Assembly: GCA_947303825.1 (NCBI GenBank)
Contig: CAMYZK010000102.1
Span: 1-8,254 of the forward strand
Direction: 5' to 3'
Length of the DNA stretch: 8,254 bases
Source: an uncultured Prevotella sp.
GTDB lineage: Bacteria > Bacteroidota > Bacteroidia > Bacteroidales > Bacteroidaceae
Shown here: in pieces, positions 1-7,484 of the stretch
Position numbering within the stretch: the first letter of the stretch is position 1
Layout of the letters: every line of letters starts with the position of its first letter
Position numbers and translations under genes: made by a program
Notes under the pieces: generated by a model
Database searches by the model: none
The model's input: the letters and a program-made list of their open reading frames with translations, nothing else
Told to the model about the DNA's origin: nothing

Positions 1-146
1 GGAACGAGGAGAAACTGCTAATACCCGATGGTACCTATACTGTAGTGTGCCGTGATGGACACATTGACGAAAACGGAATGGGACAGATAAGCGGAGGAGA
101 AGTGAGTGTGCCACGCCAGTCGGCACTGATAATGTATAAGAACTAA
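1..146 (+). CDS. C-terminal end of a secreted or cytoplasmic glycan hydrolase, possibly type I pullulanase (partial, 5' end outside window)
   Basis: The reading frame that starts with the complete codon at base 3 is open through 47 codons to a TAA at 144-146. The peptide reads NEEKLLIPDGTYTVVCRDG, then continues to a final VPRQSALIMYKN. This is a short all-beta ending with a 'VPxxSALIxxK' tail. It is the type of C-terminal beta domain seen behind the catalytic barrel of GH13 enzymes, and I recall similar endings in Bacteroidales type I pullulanases. Starch-pathway genes downstream (phosphohexomutase and malQ) fit a debranching enzyme. No catalytic residue lies in the window, so the enzyme class is inference. 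It could be another carbohydrate-active enzyme with the same type of beta-sandwich tail. The stop codon lies inside a tandem duplication shared with the downstream gene's leader. Confidence 0.5.
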   Translation, partial: NEEKLLIPDGTYTVVCRDGHIDENGMGQISGGEVSVPRQSALIMYKN

Positions 147-185
147 TATACAAGGCACTGAAAACGCATAAGAACTAATCTACAA
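122..185 (+). repeat. Imperfect 32-bp tandem duplication spanning the gene junction
   Basis: Bases 122-153 and 154-185 are adjacent direct copies that match at 28 of 32 positions. Differences are at unit positions 9, 12, 14 and 27. The shared core ATAAGAACTAAT occurs at 136-147 and 168-179. The first copy contains the last codons and stop of the upstream gene. The second copy ends two bases before the ATG of the lyase gene, so the 41-base intergenic gap is almost wholly a duplicate of the upstream gene's end. The unit is not a multiple of three. Confidence 0.9.
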
Positions 186-187
186 TT

Positions 188-463
188 ATGAAGAAAAAAA
201 TTATTGCAACACTTGCCACACTGGTGGCACCCGCATCGCTGGCAGCACAGAACACGCCATTGCTGCAAATGGAGAACCTGGACAGGGGGGTAATAGCACT
301 GCCACTGAGCGGAAGCGGCAACTTTGTGAGCTGGCGCTTCCTGGGTACCGACGACGAGGATGCCACAACCTTCGACCTGCTGCGCAATGGCACGCTGGTA
401 AAGTCGAACCTCTATGTAACTACAAGGACACCTCCGGTGCTCGCACAGCAACCTACCAAATAG
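188..463 (+). CDS. N-terminal fragment of a frameshifted PL11 rhamnogalacturonan lyase (signal peptide and first strands)
   Basis: This 91-codon ORF starts at ATG 188 and ends at TAG 461-463. Residues 1 to about 21 form a clear Sec signal peptide: a basic MKKK start, a hydrophobic core, then a SLAAQ cleavage region. The next residues, including RGVIALPLSGSGNFVSW and RFLGTDDEDATTFDLLRNG, are the N-terminal beta-sandwich usually found at the start of Bacteroidales PL11 lyases. From about residue 77 the sequence stops looking like the family (TTRTPPVLAQQPTK). The family-like continuation NYKDTSGARTATYQIV is read in the +1-shifted frame from base 418. The ORF is therefore the front of the gene whose body follows, not an independent small protein. 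If translated alone it would give a short exported peptide without catalytic residues. Confidence 0.85.
   Translation: MKKKIIATLATLVAPASLAAQNTPLLQMENLDRGVIALPLSGSGNFVSWRFLGTDDEDATTFDLLRNGTLVKSNLYVTTRTPPVLAQQPTK
416..418 (+). other. Apparent -1 frameshift site inside the PL11 lyase gene
   Basis: Upstream frame: codons encoding SNLYV end at about 416-418. Downstream frame: codon AAC at 418-420 begins NYKDTSG. Inserting one base after position 417 would restore a single frame (SNLYV-NYKDTSG) running from ATG 188 to the stop at 2674-2676, about 829 residues. The bases here (TCTATGTAACTACAAGG) show no long homopolymer or classic slippery heptamer, so programmed frameshifting is unlikely. A real inactivating mutation or a sequence error is more likely. 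Confidence 0.8.
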
Positions 464-2676
464 TGACAAAGGTTAACGGAGTGGCACAAGACACTACCGA
501 GGCCGTTGCCGTGTGGAGCCAAGTATACAAGCCCATAAAGCTGGAACGCCCCGCTGCAGGAAAGACTAAGCCCTACACAACGACGATAAGCAGCGAGACT
601 GTATCTTTTCCCAACGGACAGGACTACGACTACTCACCAAACGACATGTCGGTGGGTGACGTCGATGGTGACGGACAGTATGAACTGATAGTGAAGTGGG
701 ACCCGTCGAACGCTAAGGACAACTCGCAGAACGGAGTGACTGGCAATGTCTATATTGACTGCTACAAGCTGGACGGGACAAAGCTGTGGCGAATAGACCT
801 TGGAAAGAACATACGAGCCGGCGCACACTACACACAGTTCATGGTCTATGACTTTGACGGTGACGGACGAGCCGAGATGATGTGCAAGACAGCTCCCGGC
901 TCGATAGACGGACAGGGCAGCTATGTGAACCAGGCTGCTACCGACGAGAAGATAAGATCGGCCAGCAACGAGCGCGACTGGGTGAGCGAGGGGGCCGGGC
1001 GCATAAACGGAGGACAGGAGTATCTCACCGTCTTCGATGGCTCTACAGGACGTGCCATACATACCATTGCCTATTATCCCAACCGCAATGCCAAGGCACA
1101 GCTGAGCGAGGCTGCAGGAACATTCAACTGGGGGGCTGGCAGCAAGAACGACACCGGATCGTATGGCAACAGGGGTGAACGCTATCTGGCTGCTGTGGCC
1201 TACATCGACGGCACAGACAGCCCTGCCTGCGGCATCTTCTGTCGAGGATACTATACCTACGCATACGTATGGGCTGTAAGCTTCGACGGAGAGAAGCTGC
1301 GCCCGCGATGGCTGCACGGCTCGGACGCCACCACCAGCTACAAGCTGACAACATGGGACGCGGAGGGGAAAGCCACCACCAAGACCGTCACCGGATGTAA
1401 GCCCACATGTGGCAGCGGCAGCGGAACGATGTATGCCAACGGCAACCACAACATGAGCGTGGCCGATGTCGACGGCGACGGATGCGACGAGATAATATGG
1501 GGATCGTCGGCATGCAACAACGACGGACGTCTGCTTTACGCCACGGGCTTCGGACACGGTGATGCCATTCACCTGAGCGACCTGGACCCTACAAGGCCTG
1601 GACTGGAAGTGTTTCAGGTGCATGAGGAGAAAGGCACATACGCCTGGGATGTGCACGATGCCGCTACGGGCGAGATACTGTTCAAGGGAGGCCCAGAAGG
1701 AGTGGACAACGGCAGGGGCATAGCAGCACAGCTGGATGCCAAACATCACGGATTCTACTTCAGCTCGGCTAGTGACAGGCAGCAGCGTAGCGCAGTGACC
1801 GGCAATGTGGTGTCGACAGGACAGACATCGGTCAACTTCCGCATATACTGGGACGGAGACCTGCAAGACGAGTTGCTCGATGGTACCAAAATAGACAAGT
1901 GGAACGGCAGCGGCACATCACGAGTTTTCATCAACAGCAAAAACCCATACGACTATAACTCCAGCAGCTCATGCAACGGCACAAAGGCTACACCATGCCT
2001 GCAAGCCGACATACTGGGCGACTGGAGAGAGGAGCTGATTCTATGGTCTACGGCAGACAAAGCCACCATCAACATCTTCTCGTCGAACACATCTACAGCC
2101 TATCGCATCCCTACACTGATGCACGACCATGTCTATCGCATGGGAGTATGCTGGCAGAACACTGCCTACAATCAGCCGCCACATCTGGGATATTTCTTAC
2201 CTGATGCCATGAAACCATACCTGTTGGGAAGCACAGACTTTACTGGTTCGGTAGGAGAAGAGGTGACATGTGAGCTGAAATGGCGCTATGCCAAGTCGGC
2301 CTTATTACTTGCCACAATAATGCCCGACGGAACACGGAAGACATACGCCGTGCCCGAGGGTTTCGAGAAGATTATAGACAGCGGCACGAATACTATCACC
2401 ATCTCGGGAACGCCTCATGAGCAAGGGCTATACCGCTTTGCCATAAAACTGACAGGAAGAGGAGGAGAAGTGGTAAACGACACAATATCGCTTGAGGTAA
2501 CGGGCACTCAGTCGGGCATTGCTTATGCGACAAGCTCACCTAAAGAGAAAGTAAAGGTATACGACTCGGCCGGACACTTTGTTGGAAACACGCTACAGGG
2601 ACTGACAAAAGGACTCTACATAGTAAGACGAGAGTCAGCAACAGGAGTGAAGACCGCAAAAGTGGTGAAGCAATAG
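463..2676 (+). CDS. Body of a PL11 family rhamnogalacturonan lyase with a T9SS-like C-terminal tail (separated from its signal peptide by a frameshift)
   Basis: Rhamnogalacturonan lyases of PL11 cleave the rhamnose-galacturonic acid backbone of pectin RG-I by beta-elimination and need calcium. Read from GTG 463, the 737 residues contain the family's beta-propeller with calcium-loop repeats DVDGDG at 66-71, DFDGDG at 130-135 and DVDGDG at 335-340. They also carry the conserved stretches DMSVGDVDGDGQYELIVKWD, GKNIRAGAHYTQFMVYD, GNHNMSVADVDGDG and WGSSACNNDGR. An Ig-like segment follows the catalytic body (about 595-680). Residues 697-737 (VKVYDSAGHFVG...GLYIVRRES...KVVKQ) resemble a short type IX secretion sorting tail, which suggests cell-surface display or secretion. 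The GTG at 463 is only a frame opening: family-like sequence continues upstream to base 418, and the natural start is ATG 188. The enzyme acts on pectin, unlike its starch-related neighbours. If the frameshift is real, the body lacks a signal peptide and the gene is probably non-functional. Confidence 0.9.
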   Translation: MTKVNGVAQDTTEAVAVWSQVYKPIKLERPAAGKTKPYTTTISSETVSFPNGQDYDYSPNDMSVGDVDGDGQYELIVKWDPSNAKDNSQNGVTGNVYIDCYKLDGTKLWRIDLGKNIRAGAHYTQFMVYDFDGDGRAEMMCKTAPGSIDGQGSYVNQAATDEKIRSASNERDWVSEGAGRINGGQEYLTVFDGSTGRAIHTIAYYPNRNAKAQLSEAAGTFNWGAGSKNDTGSYGNRGERYLAAVAYIDGTDSPACGIFCRGYYTYAYVWAVSFDGEKLRPRWLHGSDATTSYKLTTWDAEGKATTKTVTGCKPTCGSGSGTMYANGNHNMSVADVDGDGCDEIIWGSSACNNDGRLLYATGFGHGDAIHLSDLDPTRPGLEVFQVHEEKGTYAWDVHDAATGEILFKGGPEGVDNGRGIAAQLDAKHHGFYFSSASDRQQRSAVTGNVVSTGQTSVNFRIYWDGDLQDELLDGTKIDKWNGSGTSRVFINSKNPYDYNSSSSCNGTKATPCLQADILGDWREELILWSTADKATINIFSSNTSTAYRIPTLMHDHVYRMGVCWQNTAYNQPPHLGYFLPDAMKPYLLGSTDFTGSVGEEVTCELKWRYAKSALLLATIMPDGTRKTYAVPEGFEKIIDSGTNTITISGTPHEQGLYRFAIKLTGRGGEVVNDTISLEVTGTQSGIAYATSSPKEKVKVYDSAGHFVGNTLQGLTKGLYIVRRESATGVKTAKVVKQ

Positions 2677-2719
2677 CGAAAGAAGGTGCGCGATTGTAAA
2701 AAAACAATAAATATTTTAT

Positions 2720-2756
2720 GCTTTTAGCGGCTTTTGCGTTTTTTTGTTTAACTTTG
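2720..2756 (+). promoter_or_regulatory. Bacteroidota-type promoter for the phosphohexomutase gene
   Basis: TAACTTTG at 2749-2756 matches the Bacteroidota -7 consensus TAnnTTTG exactly. The -33 partner is weak: the closest candidate is TTTA at 2723-2726, 22 bases upstream, in place of TTTG. The predicted transcript would start near 2763 and have a leader of about 45 bases. The upstream part includes a small direct repeat, GCTTTTAGCG at 2720-2729 followed directly by GCTTTTGCG at 2730-2738. The gap from 2677 to 2719 shows no convincing terminator for the lyase gene, only an A/T-rich run. Confidence 0.6.
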
Positions 2757-2806
2757 TAAATCATATCTGACAATAAAGATTCAAACGCTAACCAATAACA
2801 CATTTA

Positions 2807-4558
2807 ATGACTATGGCAGACAATGCACAGCTTATTGCCCAGTGTGAGGCAAAGGCAAAAGAATGGCTCGCTCCGGCCTTTGACGAGGAGACACGCAAGG
2901 AAGTACAGGCAATGCTCGATGCAGAAGACAAGACAGCTCTCATCGATGCTTTCTACCAGAACCTGGAATTTGGCACAGGAGGACTGCGCGGCATCATGGG
3001 TGCAGGAACCAACCGCATGAACAAGTACATCGTAGGCATGGCAACACAGGGATTCGCCAACTACATACTGAAAGCCTTCCCTGGACAGCAGAGCTCTGTC
3101 GTTGTGGGGCACGACTGCCGCAACAACGGACGTATGTTTGCAGAGACAGTGGCCGACATCTTCTCGGCAAACGGCATAAAAGTATATCTCTTTGAGAGTC
3201 TGAGACCAACACCAGAGATTTCATTTGCCATACGACAGCTGGGATGCCAGGCAGGAGTGAACGTAACAGCCAGCCACAACCCTCGCGAGTATAACGGATA
3301 CAAGGCCTACTGGGACGACGGTGCACAGGTGCTCGCACCACACGACACAGGCATCATAGACGAGGTGAACAAGGTGAAGATAGAGGACGTGAAGTTTGAG
3401 GGAAACAAAGACCTTATTATACCTATAGGCGGAGAGATGGACTGGGACTACATACAGGCCGTAAAGGAGGCTATGGTTGACCAGGATGTCATACTGCGCC
3501 AGAAAGACCTCAACATAGTCTACTCTCCGATGCATGGCACCGGACGCGTCATCATCCCTATGGCACTGCGCTCATGGGGATTCCAGAACATACATGTAGT
3601 GCCCGAGCAGATGGTTATTGACGGTAACTTCCCAACAGTAGTAAGTCCCAATCCGGAAAACGCCGAGGCAATGACACTTGGCATGAAACTCGGAACGAAG
3701 CTCAATGCCGACCTGGTGATTGCTTCCGACCCCGATGCCGACCGTCTGGCCATTGTGTGCCGCAACCCAAAGGGCGAATGGGAAATACTAAACGGCAACC
3801 AGACTTGCATGATGTTCTGCTGGTACATCATTGCCAACAAGAAGAAACTGGGGCAGCTCAAGGGAAACGAGTTCCTAGTAAAGACCATCGTCACCACAGA
3901 AGTTATTGCCGAGATAGCCAAGAAGAACGGCGTAGAGCTGCGTGACTGCTATACCGGATTTAAGTGGATAGCCAACGAGATACGCGTCTCCGAGGGCAAG
4001 CAGAAGTATATTGGTGGCGGCGAAGAGAGCTTCGGATTCCTGCCGTTCGACAAAGTGCGCGACAAGGACTCACCTGCCAGCATCTGCCTCATCTGCGAGA
4101 TTGCGGCATGGGCAAAGGACAACGGCAAGACACTATACGACCTGCTGATGGACATCTACGCTGAGTATGGTTTCTCGAAGGAAGTAACCATCAACGTGGT
4201 GAAGCCGGGAAAGAGCGGAGCCGACGAGATTAAGCAGATGATGGTGGACTTCCGCAACAATCCGCCACAGGAACTGGGAGGCTCGAAGATTTGCCTGTGG
4301 AAAGACTACCAGACACTGCTGGCTACCGACGCACAGGGCAACGCCACAAAACTCAACATGCCAACAACAAGCAATGTACTACAGTGGTTCTGCGAGGACG
4401 GCACAAAGATTTCTGTACGCCCCAGCGGTACAGAACCTAAGATAAAGTTCTATACAGAAGTGAAAGATCCTAGCTTCAAGTGCGCAGAAAACTATGAAGG
4501 ATGCACCAAGGTTGCCGAGGAGAAGATTGAGGCCATAAAGAAGAGTCTTAACTTATAA
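2807..4558 (+). CDS. Phosphoglucomutase/phosphomannomutase (alpha-D-phosphohexomutase)
   Basis: This cytoplasmic enzyme moves phosphate between C1 and C6 of glucose or mannose through a phosphoserine, linking glucose 1-phosphate from glycogen or maltodextrin to glycolysis and nucleotide-sugar synthesis. All four family signatures are present in order. The phosphoserine loop TASHNPREYNGYK has Ser156, and the magnesium loop DPDADR lies at 308-313. The sugar-specificity loop GGGEESFGF lies at 403-411, and the phosphate-binding loop RPSGTEPK at 538-545. Its 583 residues match the long phospho-sugar mutase group (B. subtilis PgcA-like). ATG 2807 and ATG 2813 (MTMADN or MADN) are both possible starts; neither has a Shine-Dalgarno sequence, which is normal for Bacteroidota. 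It has its own upstream promoter and a hairpin behind it. Whether glucose or mannose phosphate is preferred cannot be decided from sequence alone. Confidence 0.95.
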   Translation: MTMADNAQLIAQCEAKAKEWLAPAFDEETRKEVQAMLDAEDKTALIDAFYQNLEFGTGGLRGIMGAGTNRMNKYIVGMATQGFANYILKAFPGQQSSVVVGHDCRNNGRMFAETVADIFSANGIKVYLFESLRPTPEISFAIRQLGCQAGVNVTASHNPREYNGYKAYWDDGAQVLAPHDTGIIDEVNKVKIEDVKFEGNKDLIIPIGGEMDWDYIQAVKEAMVDQDVILRQKDLNIVYSPMHGTGRVIIPMALRSWGFQNIHVVPEQMVIDGNFPTVVSPNPENAEAMTLGMKLGTKLNADLVIASDPDADRLAIVCRNPKGEWEILNGNQTCMMFCWYIIANKKKLGQLKGNEFLVKTIVTTEVIAEIAKKNGVELRDCYTGFKWIANEIRVSEGKQKYIGGGEESFGFLPFDKVRDKDSPASICLICEIAAWAKDNGKTLYDLLMDIYAEYGFSKEVTINVVKPGKSGADEIKQMMVDFRNNPPQELGGSKICLWKDYQTLLATDAQGNATKLNMPTTSNVLQWFCEDGTKISVRPSGTEPKIKFYTEVKDPSFKCAENYEGCTKVAEEKIEAIKKSLNL

Positions 4559-4579
4559 GTTTTAAGTATCTTAAATTAT

Positions 4580-4650
4580 AGGAGGCTGTACAATTCATAT
4601 TCTGACTACTCATAAACGGCAGAATGGGAAAGGTTCAGCCTCCTTCATTT
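4580..4650 (+). terminator. Large nested hairpin between the phosphohexomutase gene and malQ (terminator or attenuator)
   Basis: The outer arms AGGAGGCTG (4580-4588) and CAGCCTCCT (4636-4644) are perfect 9-bp complements. An inner stem ATTCTG (4599-4604) pairs with CAGAAT (4620-4625) around a 15-base loop. The outer 3' arm is followed by TCATTTTAA, a poor U-tract. It begins 22 bases after the mutase stop and ends 34 bases before the malQ GTG. It most likely terminates or attenuates transcription. No TAnnTTTG promoter was found between it and malQ, so malQ may depend on read-through or on a promoter inside the hairpin region that I cannot see. Confidence 0.65.
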
Positions 4651-4677
4651 TAACAATACGCAAATGTTTATCTGGCA

Positions 4678-7233
4678 GTGAAACTTAGATTTTCCATACA
4701 TTACCGCACGGAGTGGGGACAGAACATTGTAATATTGCTCAGGTATATAGACAGTAGCGGTTCGGAACGCTCCGCACGCCTGCCCATGCTCACCCAGGAC
4801 GGAGAGACCTGGACGGCAGAGACCGCTGTACTGGAGAGCAGGCGCAGCTCGGTAGAGTGGTTCTCATATCTATATATAGTAGAAGATGCAGAGGGAAATG
4901 AGCTGCGACGGGAGTGGAATGGAATTGAGCGTTCATATCCCTTCGATGCATCGCGTACACTGCTGCTGGCAGACGTATGGCGTGACCTGCCATTGAACGA
5001 ACATCTCTACTCTAGTGCATATCAGGTAACCGCACTGCCTACAAGCATCAACGGCGACAGGCAGACGAGGAAAGATACCACACCACCCTACATAGCCAAA
5101 CTCCCTTACTACCGTAAAACAGTTCTCTTTCGCGTGTCTGCACCACAGCTACTACCCCACCAGCAGCTAGCTGTCATCGGCAGCCATCCGGCACTAGGTT
5201 CGTGGAACCCCACACGATATCTGGCAATGGAGAGAGCTGGGAAAGCAGACTGGATGCTGACACTCAATGTAGACTGGCTGGCACTGCCACTAGAGTACAA
5301 ATATGTAGTGGTAGACAGCGACAACCATGAGCTGACGGCATGGGAGGAGGGAGACAACCGCATCATAGACGGTAACCTTAACGACGGAGAAGTGTTTGTG
5401 GCATACGGTGAACCGCTGCGACTCAAAGAGAAGGCATGGCGCATTGCCGGTGTAAGTATACCTGTGTTTGCACTGCGCTCGGAAAATAGTTGCGGAGTAG
5501 GAGACTTCGGAGACCTGTTGCTTCTCATCGACTGGGCACAAGAGGTAGGACTGCGAGTAATACAGCTGCTGCCACTAAACGACACCACGACAACAGGACA
5601 GTGGGGAGATTCCGACCCTTACAACATTGTGTCGTCATTCAAAATACATCCGCACTATATTGACCTCAACCAGTTGGGAGCATTGAAAGACAAGGACAGA
5701 ATGACCAGCTTCAGAAGACAGCAGCAAGAACTTAACTCACTGTCCTACAGCGACTATGAGGCAGTAGACAGAGTAAAGATGGAGTATCTGAAAGAGTTCT
5801 ATGAAGAGCTGGCTAATAAGAATACATATTCTTCTTTCGACGATTTCGTTCAGCAGAATCTGCACCTTCAGCTGAAGCGGGTTGCCGAATATGCAAGGCA
5901 AAAAGGAGTGATACTAATGGGCGACATGCCCATAGGAATGAGCAGCAAGGCCACTGACGTGAAAGAGCATCCCGAACTGTTCTGCACTGACTGCTACACA
6001 GGCACTCCTCCTGACTCACAGTCGTATGAGGGGCAGAACTGGGGACTGCTATCGTATGATTGGAAAGCCAACGGCTTGGCAGACTATATGAAACGTCGCC
6101 TACAGTGGATGGAACAATACTTTGATGCCTTGCGGATAGACCATACGCCAGGATACTTCCGCATCTGGCAGATACCTTCTGAACAGGTGTACGCCGCAAT
6201 GGGACAGTTCTCACCCGCACTGCCTCTGACAAGCGGAGAGATAGAACTCGCAGGCCTGCCATTCAGACACGACTTCCTCACCAAGCCCTTTATCAACGAC
6301 AAGATTGTAGACCGCATCTTCGGCATACATGCACAATTCGTACGCGACACTTTCCTTAAGAGAAAAGGCTACGGACTATACAACCTGAAAGAAGAGGTTG
6401 CTACACAGAAGCTTGTATATCAACACTTCAAAGACAGCAACGACGAGAACAGCATCTGGATTCGCGACGGATTGTGCCGCCTGGTGGCCAACGTGCTATT
6501 CTTGAAAGACATGCATCATGACGAGATGTATCATCCTCGCATTCAGGCTTGGCATGAACCTGTGTTTGGAATACTGTCTGATGAAGAGAAAGAAGCATTC
6601 ATGCGCATATACAACAACTTCTTCTACCAAAGGCATTCCATGCTGTGGGGAGCAACAGGATATAAGCGACTCGGCTTGCTGCAAAACTCAACAGACATGC
6701 TACTATGTGCAGAAAACCTAGGTTTGCAACCCGACTGCGTAGAGCCTGTACTAGACAGCCTGCGCATACTCACCCTGGAGATACAGCGCATGCCAAGGCA
6801 AACAGGACTGGAATATGCACATCTGGATGCCAACCCTGTACGCTCTGTTGCCATGGCATCAACACACGACATGGCACCACTGCGGCTGTGGTGGCAAGAA
6901 AATGCAGCACAGGCACAGAGATTCTACACTACAATGCTACAGAAGCAAGGTAGGGCACCCGAGCAACTGTCGGTTGTGCTGGCAGAGGAAATCATTGCAC
7001 GACATCTTTACTCGCCATCCATGATTTGTATCTTACAGCTACAAGACTGGCTTGCCATGGACGGAGAACTACGCTCTAAAAACCTTCGCGAAGAACGGAT
7101 AAACACTCCTGGAGATGCTTACAACAGGTGGCAGTGGAGAATGCACATCAACATAGAGAAGCTTATCAAGGCAGAGCGTTTCAACAAGAAAATACAGAGG
7201 ATGATAAAACTTAGCAAACGAAACGACTCATAG
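4678..7233 (+). CDS. malQ: 4-alpha-glucanotransferase (amylomaltase/DPE2 type, GH77) with N-terminal starch-binding modules
   Basis: The enzyme transfers alpha-1,4-glucan segments between maltodextrins, releasing glucose. Residues 1 to about 110 and about 135-250 look like two tandem CBM20-type starch-binding modules; the second holds GSHPALGSWNP and ends near the WEEGDNRII segment. The GH77 barrel occupies roughly 265-830. Catalytic residues by family comparison are the nucleophile Asp488 in LRIDHTPGYFRIW, the acid/base Glu679 in CAENLG, and Asp731 in ASTHDMAPLRLWW. The 191-residue spacing between Asp488 and Glu679 is much longer than in short bacterial MalQ and is typical of the insertion-bearing DPE2 group, as is the total length of 851. 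There is no signal peptide, so it is cytoplasmic. GTG 4678 is chosen because KLRFSIHYRTEWGQ is the usual N-terminus. The in-frame stop TAA at 4651-4653 leaves no ATG upstream, and ATG 4664 is out of frame. The start has no Shine-Dalgarno sequence. Confidence 0.95.
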   Translation: MKLRFSIHYRTEWGQNIVILLRYIDSSGSERSARLPMLTQDGETWTAETAVLESRRSSVEWFSYLYIVEDAEGNELRREWNGIERSYPFDASRTLLLADVWRDLPLNEHLYSSAYQVTALPTSINGDRQTRKDTTPPYIAKLPYYRKTVLFRVSAPQLLPHQQLAVIGSHPALGSWNPTRYLAMERAGKADWMLTLNVDWLALPLEYKYVVVDSDNHELTAWEEGDNRIIDGNLNDGEVFVAYGEPLRLKEKAWRIAGVSIPVFALRSENSCGVGDFGDLLLLIDWAQEVGLRVIQLLPLNDTTTTGQWGDSDPYNIVSSFKIHPHYIDLNQLGALKDKDRMTSFRRQQQELNSLSYSDYEAVDRVKMEYLKEFYEELANKNTYSSFDDFVQQNLHLQLKRVAEYARQKGVILMGDMPIGMSSKATDVKEHPELFCTDCYTGTPPDSQSYEGQNWGLLSYDWKANGLADYMKRRLQWMEQYFDALRIDHTPGYFRIWQIPSEQVYAAMGQFSPALPLTSGEIELAGLPFRHDFLTKPFINDKIVDRIFGIHAQFVRDTFLKRKGYGLYNLKEEVATQKLVYQHFKDSNDENSIWIRDGLCRLVANVLFLKDMHHDEMYHPRIQAWHEPVFGILSDEEKEAFMRIYNNFFYQRHSMLWGATGYKRLGLLQNSTDMLLCAENLGLQPDCVEPVLDSLRILTLEIQRMPRQTGLEYAHLDANPVRSVAMASTHDMAPLRLWWQENAAQAQRFYTTMLQKQGRAPEQLSVVLAEEIIARHLYSPSMICILQLQDWLAMDGELRSKNLREERINTPGDAYNRWQWRMHINIEKLIKAERFNKKIQRMIKLSKRNDS

Positions 7234-7254
7234 TCCGAAAAAAAACACATTACA

Positions 7255-7290
7255 CTTAGCTAAGGACGGCAATAATAGCCTTATTATGCC
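7255..7290 (+). other. Palindrome and bulged hairpin after malQ (possible weak terminator)
   Basis: CTTAGCTAAG at 7255-7264 is a perfect 10-bp palindrome. Directly after it, GGCA-TAATA (7268-7271 and 7273-7277, with A7272 bulged) pairs with TATTA-TGCC (7282-7290) around a four-base loop. There is no T-run behind the hairpin, so intrinsic termination would be weak. The rest of the 168 bases between malQ and the tRNA is A-rich and holds only the tRNA promoter. Confidence 0.4.
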
Positions 7291-7347
7291 ATCAGAACCT
7301 CCAAAAAGCACTAAAATAAGATAATTCTAAAAAAAGTGGCTCCAAAA

Positions 7348-7379
7348 TTTGTAGGAAACAAAAAAAATGTGTACCTTTG
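7348..7379 (+). promoter_or_regulatory. Bacteroidota-type promoter for tRNA-Lys
   Basis: TTTG at 7348-7351 and TACCTTTG at 7372-7379 match the Bacteroidota -33 (TTTG) and -7 (TAnnTTTG) elements with a 20-base spacer. The predicted transcript start is near 7385, about 16 bases before the mature tRNA 5' end. It is the best promoter match in the window. Confidence 0.85.
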
Positions 7380-7401
7380 CATCCGCTAAACAAAAAAGGA
7401 T

Positions 7402-7474
7402 GCACCCGTAGCTCAGTTGGTAGAGCACCTGACTCTTAATCAGGGTGTCCAGGGTTCGAGCCCCTGCGGGTGTA
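7402..7474 (+). tRNA. tRNA-Lys (anticodon CUU)
   Basis: The 73 bases fold as a standard cloverleaf. The acceptor stem GCACCCG (7402-7408) pairs with CGGGTGT (7467-7473), with G:U at the first pair. T8-A9 follows, then D stem GCTC/GAGC. The anticodon stem CCTGA/TCAGG encloses loop CTCTTAA with anticodon CTT at 7435-7437. The T stem CAGGG/CCCTG encloses TTCGAGC. The discriminator is A7474. The 3' CCA is not encoded (CTA follows), so it must be added after transcription. The gene decodes AAG. Confidence 0.96.
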
Positions 7475-7484
7475 CTAAGGCAAT

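Noticed and set aside
463..465. GTG as a genuine start of a separate 737-residue protein, coupled to the preceding stop by TAGTG
   Set aside because: Family-like lyase sequence (NYKDTSGARTATYQIV) continues upstream of the GTG in the same frame from base 418, so the GTG is an internal valine codon.
634..1866. 410-codon open frame on the minus strand
   Set aside because: It lies wholly inside the lyase gene, has a composition expected for an antisense reading of its codons, and shows no recognisable motif or promoter.
3520..3921. 133-codon minus-strand open frame
   Set aside because: It is a shadow of the phosphohexomutase gene, overlapping its magnesium-loop region, with no independent support.
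4664..4666. ATG as the malQ start
   Set aside because: It is 14 bases upstream of the GTG and therefore out of frame; it hits a TGA at 4679-4681 after five codons.
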